A stretch of DNA of 64,000 nt from Rhodospirillales bacterium (lineage in GTDB: Bacteria > Pseudomonadota > Alphaproteobacteria > Rhodospirillales > Rhodospirillaceae): positions 62,001 to 126,000 of the forward strand of contig JANQEW010000008.1 of NCBI GenBank assembly GCA_028278135.1. Direction: 5' to 3'. The notes under the pieces are model-generated. The model searched no databases, was not told the origin of the DNA, and was given only the letters and a program-made list of their open reading frames with translations. The position numbers and the translations under genes are program-made. Below are positions 1-9,279 of this stretch, in pieces (the first letter of the stretch is position 1; every line of letters begins with the position of its first letter).

Positions 1-160
1 AGAAAAATTTTTCTTATCAAGAATTGTAAAAATTCTCTGTAATTGCAATCTTGTAAGGGGTTCTGGGTCTATGGGACTGTTATTGATTGGGAACAGGGAA
101 CACCAGCCTCCAAGCCAGCGCACTCTCAATGCGGAGACGCAGGAGTCAGCATCTCTAGTT

Positions 161-207
161 TTGTAAGAGTCAGCCGCATCGCGTCAGGGATTCAAAGGAT
201 CCGCGAG
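161..207. repeat. Dispersed repeat, copy A (downstream of recA)
   Basis: A stretch of about 47 bases just beyond the recA stop closely matches 5210-5256 inside mutA, in the same orientation. The first 17 bases are identical, a later 16-base block is identical, and only a few substitutions and small indels separate them. The flanks do not match. It may be a stray duplicated piece of mutA. The rest of 1-208 holds nothing I recognise. Confidence 0.75.
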
Positions 208-208
208 C

Positions 209-1297
209 TTACGCTCGTGAACTGTCCACACTGTCAACAGATTCATCGCTCCCTTCACCCGTCATGTCACGAGGACGAGCAGCCAGTACTTCCGATAACA
301 AACCCGTGTTGGCACGGATGAGACTCTCTATCTCCTCAACAAGCTGCGGATGGGCGCGCAGGAAGGTTTTCGCATTTTCGCGCCCCTGGCCAATGCGTTG
401 CGCATTGTAAGAAAACCACGAACCTGCCTTTTCAATCACGCCAGACTTCACACCTAAATCCAGAAGTTCACCACTCTTTGAGATACCATCTCCATATATA
501 ATATCAAAATCAACTATTTTAAAGGGTGGAGCTATTTTGTTTTTAACCACTTTAACGCGTGTTTGGTTGCCAATGACATCATCTCGCTCTTTGATGGTGC
601 CAACACGGCGTATTTCTAAACGAACAGAAGAATAAAACTTAAGTGCATTACCACCTGTAGTGGTTTCGTTATTACCAAACAAGATCCCGATCCTCATACG
701 GATCTGATTAATAAATATGACAAGCGTATTGGAGCGAGCCACTGAGGCTGTCAACTTGCGCAGCGCCTGGCTCATCAGACGAGCATGGAGACCAACATGA
801 CTATCGCCCATCTCTCCTGCTAGTTCAGCGCGTGGAACAAGCGCCGCGACAGAATCGACGACCACTACGTCTATTGCCCCAGACCGTACTAAAATATCAC
901 AGATTTCCAGTCCTTGCTCACCCGCATCTGGCTGTGAGAGCAGTAACTCCTCAAGAATCACCCCGAGCTTACAGGCGTATATGGCATCCAGGGCGTGTTC
1001 AGCGTCGATAAAGGCACATGTCCCGCCCAGCTTTTGGGCCTCGGCAATCACATGCAAAGCCAACGTCGTCTTCCCTGAACTCTCTGGACCATAGATTTCA
1101 ACGATTCTGCCCCGTGGCAAACCACCCACGCCAAGAGCAATGTCCAACCCTAAGGAACCTGTAGGAATGCTCTCAACCTCTATCCCGCTGTCGCGGGCCC
1201 CTAGGCGCATAATTGACCCCTTCCCGAAGGCCCGTTCAATCTGGTTCACAGCAGCTTCCAAGACCGTCTGTTTATCCATGACTGTATGCTTATCCAT
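209..1297 (-). CDS. recA: RecA recombinase
   Basis: DNA-dependent ATPase that forms filaments on single-stranded DNA and drives strand exchange and the SOS response in the cytoplasm. The 362 residues show the Walker A motif GPESSGKTT near 70-78, Walker B (VVVVDS) near 144-149 and the DNA-binding L2 loop near 207-216. L2 reads [10 protein letters not shown], with Asn where most RecA proteins have Pro. The C-terminal tail is short and acidic. The start is ambiguous because the first six codons are duplicated (MDKHTV then MDKQTV), so translation could begin at 1297 or 1279; no strong ribosome-binding site separates the two. No GAAC-N7-GAAC LexA box is visible upstream. The gene stands alone, on the same strand as but separate from the meaB operon. 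Confidence 0.96.
   Translation of the reverse strand: MDKHTVMDKQTVLEAAVNQIERAFGKGSIMRLGARDSGIEVESIPTGSLGLDIALGVGGLPRGRIVEIYGPESSGKTTLALHVIAEAQKLGGTCAFIDAEHALDAIYACKLGVILEELLLSQPDAGEQGLEICDILVRSGAIDVVVVDSVAALVPRAELAGEMGDSHVGLHARLMSQALRKLTASVARSNTLVIFINQIRMRIGILFGNNETTTGGNALKFYSSVRLEIRRVGTIKERDDVIGNQTRVKVVKNKIAPPFKIVDFDIIYGDGISKSGELLDLGVKSGVIEKAGSWFSYNAQRIGQGRENAKTFLRAHPQLVEEIESLIRANTGLLSEVLAARPRDMTGEGSDESVDSVDSSRA
1262..1297 (-). repeat. Tandem duplication of the recA start region
   Basis: Two adjacent 18-base units, 15 of 18 identical, each begin with an ATG and encode MDKHTV and MDKQTV. The duplication leaves RecA with two equivalent in-frame starts. Confidence 0.7.
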
Positions 1298-1436
1298 TCG
1301 ACTCTTTCGACTCCATCGACTCCATGTGACCGGACCTCATGATATCATGGGCCATATACCATCCCGTAAGCTTGGCTGCCCTGGTGTCACTGAAAAAATA
1401 GGATTTTAGGATCGTCTGACGACAGAAGGAGAACAG

Positions 1437-1470
1437 AAGGATAAAAAGGATAAAAATGAAGGATAAAAAT
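1437..1470. repeat. Short A-rich repeats between meaB and recA
   Basis: Three closely spaced copies of a unit reading roughly aaggataaaaa lie in the 224-base gap between meaB and recA. Nearby at 1338-1349 is a perfect 12-base palindrome (catgatatcatg). No promoter can be assigned with confidence. Confidence 0.5.
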
Positions 1471-1521
1471 GGCAGTAGCGCACACGCAAACGTCTCAATA
1501 CCAAGAGAGGCACCACTTTGC

Positions 1522-2628
1522 TCAGACTGTAGACTCTGCTTGATGTGTTTCGAAGAAAGCCCCTAAAATACGCGCTGCGGCAACGGCTGGACTTGTGAGA
1601 TTCTGCATAAGATCTTTTTCCATTTTAGGTAGAATTCTCTGAACTTTTTCATGATGACGCAACATCAGCATCAGCCTATCCTCAATCAGGGACCACATCC
1701 AGCGAATCTGCTGTTGCTGTCGTTTTACAAGCCATTCACCATTCTCTGACGAAACACGGCGGTGTTCTTGCACTGTGGCCCACATGGGCCCAAGCCCCAG
1801 ACCAGTCAGACCAGAGCAGACGACAACCTGCGGCTTCCAGACAAGACGGGGCGGTGTGACAAGGCGCAGGGCATTGTCATATTCTCGTGCCGCCAACCTA
1901 GCGCGTAGTTCGTTCTCACCATCACCCTTGTTCACCGCAATCATATCGGCAATTTCCAAAACGCCCTTTTTCATGCCCTGGAGTTCGTCGCCAGCGCCTG
2001 GCAGCATCAGGACGAGAAAGAAATCCACCATGTTGGCCACGACCGTTTCTGACTGCCCGACACCGACAGTCTCTACAAGAATCACATCGTAGCCGGCGGC
2101 TTCACAGATAATCATGGTTTCGCGAGTTTTCTGAGCGACGCCCCCGAGTGTTCCTGCTGCTGGAGAGGGCCGGACAAAGGCGTTTGTGTCAACGGAGAGC
2201 TTCTCCATGCGCGTCTTGTCGCCAAGGATGCTGCCGCCACTGCGAGTGCTGGACGGATCTACTGCGAGTACAGCGACTTTGTGGCCACGACCCGTGAGCA
2301 TGGTGCCGAGGGATTCGATAAAAGTGCTCTTCCCCACGCCTGGCACACCGGTAATGCCAACGCGATGTGCCCGTCCACTGTGAGGCAGGAGACGCAGAAC
2401 CATTTCCTCTGCTTGACGGAGATGTGCAGGATGACGGCTTTCTACCAGCGTGATAGCACGCCCTATTATAGAACAGCTCCCTGCACAGACTCCCTCTACA
2501 TACTCCCCGACGCTCATATCACGGCGACGAGTGCCCCTCGCACTCGCAGTGGCCTCCCTAGGCTGATGCTGAGGAAGGCCACGGTCTTTTTTATTAGGCC
2601 ACATTGGATTCAAAGCCAAGCGTTTCAT
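1522..2628 (-). CDS. meaB: Methylmalonyl-CoA mutase-associated GTPase MeaB
   Basis: G3E-family GTPase that protects and reloads the B12 cofactor of methylmalonyl-CoA mutase (ArgK/MeaB family). It has Walker A GVPGVGKS, the family motif [18 protein letters not shown] and an NKGD base-recognition motif in place of the usual NKAD. It is the last gene of mutA-mcm-meaB, and its 5' end overlaps mcm. Possible starts are ATG 2628 (35-base overlap), ATG 2604 (11-base overlap) and ATG 2517 (no overlap); none has a clear ribosome-binding site. Residues before about 38 are not conserved in the family as I know it, so the N terminus is uncertain. Function follows from family membership and gene order. Confidence 0.93.
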   Translation of the reverse strand: MKRLALNPMWPNKKDRGLPQHQPREATASARGTRRRDMSVGEYVEGVCAGSCSIIGRAITLVESRHPAHLRQAEEMVLRLLPHSGRAHRVGITGVPGVGKSTFIESLGTMLTGRGHKVAVLAVDPSSTRSGGSILGDKTRMEKLSVDTNAFVRPSPAAGTLGGVAQKTRETMIICEAAGYDVILVETVGVGQSETVVANMVDFFLVLMLPGAGDELQGMKKGVLEIADMIAVNKGDGENELRARLAAREYDNALRLVTPPRLVWKPQVVVCSGLTGLGLGPMWATVQEHRRVSSENGEWLVKRQQQQIRWMWSLIEDRLMLMLRHHEKVQRILPKMEKDLMQNLTSPAVAAARILGAFFETHQAESTV

Positions 2629-4807
2629 TCAGCTTGTGCATCAAGTCTACAGCAGCCTCTGGTATGACAGTTCCCGGTGCGAAGATAGCCTTCGCGCCTG
2701 CCTTGTATAAGGCGTCGTAGTCCTGTGGCGGAATGACTCCCCCAAGCACAATGAGCACGTCGTCACGATCAAACCGCTGCAGCTCACGCCGCAGGTCTGG
2801 TACAAGTGTCAAGTGACCGGCGGCAAGAGAACTCACACCGATGATATGAACGTCATTTTCCACAGCCTGCTTTGCAGTCTCAGCAGGCGTCTGAAAAAGC
2901 GGCCCAATATCAACATCAAACCCCAGGTCAGCAAATGCGGAGGCTATCACCTTTTGGCCACGATCATGACCATCCTGTCCCATCTTGGCAACAAGGATAC
3001 GCGGCCTTCTGCCTTCTTGCCGTTCAAACTCAGCCACCATCCCCTGTACTCTGCTCACAGAATTAGAAGTCTTGCCAATCTCACTTCTGTAGATACCAGA
3101 AATAGTCCGTATTTCTGCCCGATGACGACCGAAGACCTTCTCAAGCGCATCGCTCATCTCACCGACAGTCGCCTTAGCCCGTGCTGCATCCAGAGCGAGT
3201 TCCAGCATGTTGCCAGAGCCAGTCTCAGCGGCTCTGCTCAGGTTATCGAGTCTCTGGGCGACTAACAGCGGATCCCTTTCCTCCCGTAGTCTTTTAATTT
3301 TTTCTATCTGTCGTGTCCGTACAGCCGTGTTGTCCACCTTGAGCACGTCTATGGTCTCGTCGGTCTCCAAGGGGTATTTGTTCACACCCACCACCGTTTG
3401 GCGTCCAGAGTCAATGCGCGCCTGCGTCCTGGCTGAGGCTTCTTCAATACGCAGCTTTGGGATTCCTGCCTCGATTGCCTTGGCCATGCCGCCAGTCTGT
3501 TCTACTTCTGTGATGTGGATCCAAGCGCGCTGGGCAAGATCATGAGTCAGGCGTTCCACATAATAACTACCCCCCCACGGATCTATCACACGACAGGTCT
3601 TGCTTTCTTGCTGAATAAACAACTGTGTATTGCGGGCAATACGAGCAGAGAAGTCAGTTGGCAGTGCTAGCGCTTCGTCGAATGAATTTGTGTGCAGAGA
3701 CTGCGTGTGCCCTTGCGTTGCGGCCAGCGCCTCGATGAGGGTGCGGGCGACGTTGTTGTAGACATCCTGCGCTGTTAAACTCCAGCCTGAAGTTTGTGAA
3801 TGCGCTCGGAGCGACAAAGACTTTGGATTCTGCGGTGCAAACTGCCTGATCAATTTTGCCCATAACATGCGCGCTGCCCGCAGCTTGGCAATTTCCATGA
3901 AAAAGTTCATGCCAATGGCCCAAAAGAAGGATAACCTTGGCGCAAAGGAATCAATTGTCAGACCAGCCTCAAGGCCCGCACGGACGTATTCAATACCATC
4001 AGCCAATGTGTAGGCGAGTTCCAAATCTGCCGTGGCGCCAGCCTCTTGCATGTGGTAGCCGGAGATAGAAATCGAGTTAAACTTCGGCATATTTCTGGCC
4101 GTGAAGGAAAAGATATCCGAAATTATCCGCAGAGACGGTTTTGGTGGGTAGATGTACGTATTACGGACCATAAACTCCTTGAGAATGTCATTCTGGATAG
4201 TCCCTGAGAGTTTGTCAAACGACACGCCCTGTTCCTCTGCGGCGTGGATGTAGAGGGCCATGACCGGCAAGACAGCGCCGTTCATCGTCATGGAGACGCT
4301 CATTTGGTCGAGCGGGATACCGTCACACAGCGTGCGCATATCATAGATCGAGTCGATAGCGACTCCAGCCATACCAACGTCGCCTACGACGCGTTCATTG
4401 TCAGAATCATAGCCTCTGTGGGTAGCAAGGTCGAAGGCTACGGAGAGACCCTTCTGACCAGCAGCGAGGTTGCGACGGTAGAAAGCATTAGAGTCCTCGG
4501 CTGTAGAGAATCCCGCATACTGGCGGATTGTCCACGGCTGCACCACGTACATTGTGGGGTATGGACCGCGCAAAAATGGTGGGAATCCAGGCATGGTGTC
4601 GAGCTGCTGATCGAGCCCAGAGAGGTCTGCCGCTGTGTACAGAGGCTTCACGTCGATCTGTTCTGGCGTTCTCCATGACCTCTCCATGGGAGACTGGCCA
4701 GTTGCCGCCTGAAAGGCCTGTTGCCAGGTAGAAAACCTATCAGAATCGGGGAACGCCGCATGATCTGGCGCAAGGGGAACACGCGTAAAATCAGGAATCT
4801 GCGTCAT
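2594..4807 (-). CDS. mcm: Methylmalonyl-CoA mutase large (catalytic) subunit
   Basis: B12-dependent enzyme interconverting methylmalonyl-CoA and succinyl-CoA. The 737 residues are full length: an N-terminal substrate-binding TIM barrel (around residues 45-560) followed by a cobalamin-binding domain with the lower-ligand motif DGHDRG near residue 612 and the downstream GGVIPPQDY. The ATG at 4807 overlaps the mutA stop by one base (TGATG), which indicates translational coupling of the two subunits. The operon links propionyl-CoA metabolism to the TCA cycle. Given phaC in the same window, it may supply or drain C3 units for polyhydroxyalkanoate, which is inference. I see nothing broken in it. 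Confidence 0.97.
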   Translation of the reverse strand: MTQIPDFTRVPLAPDHAAFPDSDRFSTWQQAFQAATGQSPMERSWRTPEQIDVKPLYTAADLSGLDQQLDTMPGFPPFLRGPYPTMYVVQPWTIRQYAGFSTAEDSNAFYRRNLAAGQKGLSVAFDLATHRGYDSDNERVVGDVGMAGVAIDSIYDMRTLCDGIPLDQMSVSMTMNGAVLPVMALYIHAAEEQGVSFDKLSGTIQNDILKEFMVRNTYIYPPKPSLRIISDIFSFTARNMPKFNSISISGYHMQEAGATADLELAYTLADGIEYVRAGLEAGLTIDSFAPRLSFFWAIGMNFFMEIAKLRAARMLWAKLIRQFAPQNPKSLSLRAHSQTSGWSLTAQDVYNNVARTLIEALAATQGHTQSLHTNSFDEALALPTDFSARIARNTQLFIQQESKTCRVIDPWGGSYYVERLTHDLAQRAWIHITEVEQTGGMAKAIEAGIPKLRIEEASARTQARIDSGRQTVVGVNKYPLETDETIDVLKVDNTAVRTRQIEKIKRLREERDPLLVAQRLDNLSRAAETGSGNMLELALDAARAKATVGEMSDALEKVFGRHRAEIRTISGIYRSEIGKTSNSVSRVQGMVAEFERQEGRRPRILVAKMGQDGHDRGQKVIASAFADLGFDVDIGPLFQTPAETAKQAVENDVHIIGVSSLAAGHLTLVPDLRRELQRFDRDDVLIVLGGVIPPQDYDALYKAGAKAIFAPGTVIPEAAVDLMHKLNETLGFESNVA

Positions 4808-6879
4808 CAGTGAGTCACTCCCAGGTGAGAGAGGGTTGTGCGTAGCGACCCCAGAACGTTACAACCCATAAAGATAAAATCATCCACGCCAGCCTCCATA
4901 TAGGCCGTCTTTTTGTCACCAGGATGACCAGCCAGGAAGAGAAACGTACAGCCGGCCGCCTTGAGAGCCGGGGCCATTCTCTCAACGTATTTCTCATAGA
5001 GCGCATCAGAGGAACACAGAATAGCGATGCGGGCCCCGCTGTCTCTAAATGCAGAGGCGCAGGATTCAGCTTCTATGAAGCCGTCATTAGTCAGAGTTTT
5101 GATCCCGCCAGCTTCAAAGAAGTTCTTCGCATACGTCGCCCGCATAGTGTGAGCGGCGATCGGCCCAAGATTGGCAAGAAAGATGGCCGGTAAATTCCCT
5201 GTTCTCTTTTTGTAAGAGTCAGCCGCGTCACGCAGGGATTCAAAGGATTCCGAGAGTTTCCGTCTGGGCAGAGCCTGGATACTCGTGTGCATAGCATCGG
5301 CTGTTAGGACAGTAAAAAGACTCCCTAGAGTCGCACCATTTGCAGCAGCAGCAACTGCCATTTCCGTGATACTGCCCAGTTGAATACCTCTGAGAGTCTC
5401 TGCGGCTTCAACACGATTAGCAGGCAAAAGGACACGCGCCTGCTCAATGAGAGATTCGCGGTTAGTGTGACTGGAGTGTCGTGGCAATGTCTCGGCAATA
5501 TTTGGGAACTCGGATAGGCCTGTGAGAGGGTCGCTACGGTGGGCGATGTTTTTTTCACGGACGCGCCACACGGATTCCAGTTGATCTGCGATCACACCCC
5601 CGCTGAGAGCGGCGGCCATGCCGCCAGCCTTTTCGATATCCTGGAACACCCCCCACGCGGCTTGGGCTAGTTGTTCTGTCAAGCTTTCAACATACCACGA
5701 GCCGCCGGCCGGATCAATCACCTGTGTCAGAGAGGATTCCTCGCGCAGAATGATCTGGCTATTGCGGGTTACACGGCGTGAGAAATCGTTTATTTGGCCT
5801 AATGCATGGTCAAACGGCAGTACAGTGATGCTGTTCGCACCGGCTAGACCAGCGGCACAGGCAGCTGTCGTAGTGCGCAGCATGTTAACCCACGGGTCGT
5901 AGCGGGTCATCATCCGTTCTGTCGTCCGAGCGTTTATGAGAGCCGCAGTAGGTGTTGCGGCGCATGATTCCGTGACACGGGCCCAAAGCTTACGCGCAGC
6001 ACGCAGCTTGGCAATCGAGAGGAAGAAGTCACAGCCCACTGGCAATGTAAACGAGATCTGATGGCAAGCTGTGTCTACATCGAGACCAGCAGCGGTCATA
6101 GCCCGCAGATAAGCAACGCCGGTCGCCATGGCACACGCGAGATCCTGGCTATCAGTCGCACCAGCTTCGTAGTAAGGCGTGGTATCAACGCCAACAGCAG
6201 TGACACATGGCCAGTTGCGGGCTGTATAGCCTGCGAGGTCTGCCATGTGCGCCAGAGCTTTTTCGACTGGCATTGGCAGAGCACCCGTAGCGGCCAGAGT
6301 CCCCAAGGGATCCGCGTTGAAGGAGCCCTTCGCCTTGTCACTGGAGACATTACGCTGATGCCACAAAGAGGCTAATAGCGCCGCAGCGCTGAGGAACTGA
6401 CTGCCAGAGGCCAGAACAATGGGAACGATGTTAAGCGGTACCTTCTCCAGGAGGACATCGAAATCAGCGCGCGCATATACCATGACCCCATCGAAGCCGA
6501 TAGAATGCGGGCTTGCTCGATCCGGATCAAAGCCACTTCTAGCAGCCTGATCGAGACGGACCACAACAGATGTCACACCGCCTTGGAGATCGGCGAGTAT
6601 AGCAGCGTTTGCAACCCTCAGATCAGGCTCTTCATGCTCTTGACGAATGCACCACCCTTCCGCCCCCACCCCGCTCGCGCCAAAGCCACGGGAAAACGGT
6701 CGCATCCCCGGAAACTCCGCCTCCATCGCAGGCCAATCCTGACGGGTATAGAGGGGCTGAAGAGTGATTCCTTCGTACGTCCTGCTGACCATCTTCTTTT
6801 CAAACGGAGCGCCCTTCAGCGCTTTGTTTACCGCGCCGCGCCATTCTTCATAGCGCTGTGTGGGGAAATCACCGGCCAT
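4807..6879 (-). CDS. mutA: Methylmalonyl-CoA mutase small subunit
   Basis: Beta subunit of the heterodimeric methylmalonyl-CoA mutase. It has the same fold as the large subunit, but its C-terminal domain lacks the cobalamin DxHxxG motif, as expected for a non-catalytic partner. I chose ATG 6879 (690 aa) because a ribosome-binding site aaaggaaagcaa lies directly upstream; a 78-base in-frame extension to 6957 lacks one. The ribosome-binding site is itself duplicated (6881-6902). First gene of mutA-mcm-meaB. Positions 5210-5256 are repeated downstream of recA. Confidence 0.95.
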   Translation of the reverse strand: MAGDFPTQRYEEWRGAVNKALKGAPFEKKMVSRTYEGITLQPLYTRQDWPAMEAEFPGMRPFSRGFGASGVGAEGWCIRQEHEEPDLRVANAAILADLQGGVTSVVVRLDQAARSGFDPDRASPHSIGFDGVMVYARADFDVLLEKVPLNIVPIVLASGSQFLSAAALLASLWHQRNVSSDKAKGSFNADPLGTLAATGALPMPVEKALAHMADLAGYTARNWPCVTAVGVDTTPYYEAGATDSQDLACAMATGVAYLRAMTAAGLDVDTACHQISFTLPVGCDFFLSIAKLRAARKLWARVTESCAATPTAALINARTTERMMTRYDPWVNMLRTTTAACAAGLAGANSITVLPFDHALGQINDFSRRVTRNSQIILREESSLTQVIDPAGGSWYVESLTEQLAQAAWGVFQDIEKAGGMAAALSGGVIADQLESVWRVREKNIAHRSDPLTGLSEFPNIAETLPRHSSHTNRESLIEQARVLLPANRVEAAETLRGIQLGSITEMAVAAAANGATLGSLFTVLTADAMHTSIQALPRRKLSESFESLRDAADSYKKRTGNLPAIFLANLGPIAAHTMRATYAKNFFEAGGIKTLTNDGFIEAESCASAFRDSGARIAILCSSDALYEKYVERMAPALKAAGCTFLFLAGHPGDKKTAYMEAGVDDFIFMGCNVLGSLRTTLSHLGVTH
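5210..5256. repeat. Dispersed repeat, copy B (inside mutA)
   Basis: Near-identical to 161-207. Here it is part of the mutA coding region, just before the C-terminal domain, so this is presumably the source copy. Confidence 0.75.
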
Positions 6880-6880
6880 A

Positions 6881-6902
6881 TTGCTTTCCTTTTGCTTTCC
6901 TT
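6881..6902 (-). repeat. Tandem 11-bp duplication of the mutA ribosome-binding site
   Basis: Two perfect adjacent copies of ttgctttcctt (aaggaaagcaa on the coding strand) sit immediately before the mutA ATG at 6879. Two equivalent Shine-Dalgarno sequences result. Confidence 0.8.
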
Positions 6903-7248
6903 TATTTTCCGTGCACATGGGCGGACCCTGTGAACACTCAGGACCGCTCTCCTCCAAAAGGCCAGGCAGTGGCCTGTTCCTTCAATAAGACTCCCGCCTT
7001 CCAGCACTCACACGTTAAGAGACAAGACCCCCTAGCGTCAAGAACAGGACTCTTGAGATCACACATCCATCACAAAGCTCTATGCGTTCTCCAATCAACA
7101 CCCCCCTAGCAAGAATAGGGGTAGCAAAGCTTGAGAAGCAGCCGTTTTTCGGCTGATCGTGTTGTCGTCTCAGTTGTCGTCTCAACGGAATCCTCTCAAG
7201 AGGCCTCATGCCCAGCCATCATCTCGGACCTCAGATTGATATCTGACC
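6903..7248. other. Gap between mutA and trpD
   Basis: No coding region is recognised. The gap must hold the mutA promoter and the trpD transcript end. It contains a weak hairpin (ccccta / tagggg, 7103-7121), a second short stem (cagccg / cggctg near 7137-7154) and a perfect 12-bp tandem repeat at 7161-7184. Neither hairpin is followed by a convincing T-tract on the minus strand. Confidence 0.5.
7161..7184. repeat. Perfect tandem 12-bp repeat
   Basis: Two adjacent identical copies of gttgtcgtctca in the mutA-trpD gap. Confidence 0.85.
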
Positions 7249-8274
7249 TCAGATCAGATTGGTAATTTTCACAAGTGTTTCCAGAGCGGCGCGAGCCCGC
7301 CCATCATCAACAGCCGCTCTCGCCTGCGCGACACCTTCCTTCAGATTGCTTGCAGCGCCCGCGACGATCAGACCAGCAGCAGCATTGAGGAGAGCGACAT
7401 CTCTAAACGGGCTAGAAAGACCATCAAGCAACGCCAGTATAGCTGCGGCATTGCCAGCAGCCGTCGCATCACCCTTCAGATCTTCAGGACGAGCTTTGAC
7501 GAGTCCAGCAGAGTCTGGTGTAATGGTAAAGGTCCTGACAGTGCCGTTGCGGTACTCGGCGATGTCTGTCGGGCCTGTCGTGCTGATCTCATCGAGGCCA
7601 TCGTGGCCATGCACTACCCAGACCCATTCTGCCCCAAGACTTCCGAGTACCGCAGCCATGGGCTGCACAAAGTCAGTAGAAAAGACACCCACTACCTGGC
7701 GGCGGACTCCCGCAGGATTGGACAATGGTCCCAACAGGTTAAAAATAGTACGGATACCAATCTCTTTCCGAGCAGCCATGACGTAGCACATCGCCCAATG
7801 GTATATTGGACTCATCATGAAGCCGATTCGTGCCTTGGCTATGGCTTCTTCCATGAGCGTGGGATCAACATCGACTTTGACACCAAGCGCTTCCAGCACA
7901 TCGGCAGAACCTGCGCGCGCCGTCACGGCTCTGTTGCCATGTTTTGCTACCGGGACACCGCACCCAGCGATGATCAAAGCGGCGGCGGTGGAAATGTTGT
8001 AACTCCCTGAAAAATCCCCACCGGTCCCACAGGTATCAATGGCTCCTGACGGCACGACAAGGGTTAATGACATGTCTCGTAATGCGCGTGCTGCCCCAGT
8101 AATTTCCGCAACTTTTTCACCACGCATCCGCAGTGCCATGAGAAAGGCACTAATCTGAGCAGTGGTAGCCTTGCCGGACAGAAGAAACTTAAAAGCCCGT
8201 TCCGCTTCCATCTCATTCAATGACGCACCAGTGGCAAGGCTCTGCAAGAGCCCCTGCATGGAAAACGCTATCAT
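7249..8274 (-). CDS. trpD: Anthranilate phosphoribosyltransferase
   Basis: Transfers phosphoribose from PRPP to anthranilate, the second step of tryptophan synthesis, in the cytoplasm. The glycine-rich PRPP-binding motif GTGGD and the family block KHGNRAVTARAGSAD are present. ATG 8274 (341 aa) is preferred over the longer in-frame 8313 because an AAGGAAG ribosome-binding site lies about 8 bases upstream; that site is duplicated in tandem (8276-8297). It follows trpG by 70 bases, so the two are likely cotranscribed. trpC, moaC and moeA, which often follow trpD in related alphaproteobacteria, are absent here. Confidence 0.96.
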   Translation of the reverse strand: MIAFSMQGLLQSLATGASLNEMEAERAFKFLLSGKATTAQISAFLMALRMRGEKVAEITGAARALRDMSLTLVVPSGAIDTCGTGGDFSGSYNISTAAALIIAGCGVPVAKHGNRAVTARAGSADVLEALGVKVDVDPTLMEEAIAKARIGFMMSPIYHWAMCYVMAARKEIGIRTIFNLLGPLSNPAGVRRQVVGVFSTDFVQPMAAVLGSLGAEWVWVVHGHDGLDEISTTGPTDIAEYRNGTVRTFTITPDSAGLVKARPEDLKGDATAAGNAAAILALLDGLSSPFRDVALLNAAAGLIVAGAASNLKEGVAQARAAVDDGRARAALETLVKITNLI

Positions 8275-8275
8275 A

Positions 8276-8297
8276 ATTTCTTCCTTATTTCTTCCTT
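8276..8297 (-). repeat. Tandem 11-bp duplication of the trpD ribosome-binding site
   Basis: Two perfect adjacent copies of atttcttcctt (aaggaagaaat on the coding strand) directly precede the trpD start. Confidence 0.8.
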
Positions 8298-8344
8298 TTA
8301 ACAAACATAACATTGCGTTTTAACCAACATACAAACATTACGTT

Positions 8345-8923
8345 TTAACTAGCATCAATTTTAGTTGCAAGAGAAAGAAAATTAGCAATCAAAACATGTC
8401 CATATGCAGAAGCAACACTCTCAGGATGGAACTGGACGCCAAAAATCGGTAGAGTCCTATGGGACAGGCCCATGATGAGACCATCGCGAGTCACGGCTGT
8501 CACTTCTAAACAGTCAGGGAGTGTCTCTCTCTCGACGATGAGCGAGTGATAGCGGGTTGCCTTGAACGGACTCGATATACCGGCAAACAAAGAACTACCG
8601 GTATGGTAGATAGAACTAACCTTGCCGTGCATTGGGACGGGAGCCCTGACGACTCTACCACCGAATGCTTGGCCGATTGCCTGATGGCCCAGACATACGC
8701 CTAACGTTGGCACACAGAGCTGACTAATCAGATCTAAGCAGATGCCCGCCCTATCTGGGTCACCTGGTCCAGGAGAAACTATGACGCCTTGAGATGCGAT
8801 AGATAACACTTCTCGCACGCTAATAGCGTCGTTTCTTTTTACAACAACCTCAGCTCCATGTTCACGAAGATAGTGCCATAAATTGTATGTGAAGCTATCA
8901 TAATTATCTATCAAAATAAACAT
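8345..8923 (-). CDS. trpG: Anthranilate synthase glutamine amidotransferase subunit
   Basis: Class I glutamine amidotransferase that feeds ammonia to TrpE for anthranilate synthesis; some TrpG proteins also serve 4-amino-4-deoxychorismate synthase. It begins with the typical FILIDNYDSFTYN and carries the Cys nucleophile in GVCLGHQ and the His-Glu pair in FHPES. ATG 8923 (192 aa) is preferred over an upstream TTG at 8953 because family members start at this point. trpD follows; trpE is not in the window. Confidence 0.95.
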   Translation of the reverse strand: MFILIDNYDSFTYNLWHYLREHGAEVVVKRNDAISVREVLSIASQGVIVSPGPGDPDRAGICLDLISQLCVPTLGVCLGHQAIGQAFGGRVVRAPVPMHGKVSSIYHTGSSLFAGISSPFKATRYHSLIVERETLPDCLEVTAVTRDGLIMGLSHRTLPIFGVQFHPESVASAYGHVLIANFLSLATKIDAS

Positions 8924-9279
8924 AACACCGCCTGAGTCTGCTGAATGGAGCAACAGTCAACCATGATCGTCGACTTGGCGATGGATGAGTCTACGGCGTG
9001 AGCCGGGAAGACTTGTCGCGTGCCAAGAGACAGCCATTTCTCAGCTTGAGTTCCTCAATAAGAACATAAAAATGCATATTTTTTTTGCCAGAATGAGGTT
9101 AGGACTAGAATGTGCCGCATTGTCATATCGGGCATGATGATAAGAACATAAAAAGAACAATAGAGAGCGGTGAAAGTTTTCTGTTCCCACGTGCAAATCG
9201 TTACCATGTATAGGGGACCGCTATATACTGCTATACATGTCCATATCACGCTTGTGCAGTTTTATGTCCTGCAAGGAGA
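8924..9279. other. Divergent control region trpG / gyrA
   Basis: 356 bases between divergent trpG and gyrA, with no gene recognised. It holds two exact copies of a 15-base sequence (ataagaacataaaaa at 9058-9072 and 9140-9154). The second copy continues into GAAC-N7-GAAC (9144-9158), the form of the alphaproteobacterial LexA box. An inverted repeat lies at 9205-9239. Promoters of both genes should be here but I cannot place them firmly. Confidence 0.5.
9205..9239. promoter_or_regulatory. Inverted repeat upstream of gyrA
   Basis: catgtatag (9205-9213) and its exact reverse complement ctatacatg (9231-9239) flank a 17-base spacer containing tatact. It could be an operator straddling a -10 element or a stem in the gyrA leader. 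Which one is unknown. Confidence 0.4.

Noticed and set aside
7103..7154. Two short hairpins downstream of trpD as terminator
   Set aside because: Stems are only 6 bp and lack a T-tract on the minus strand.
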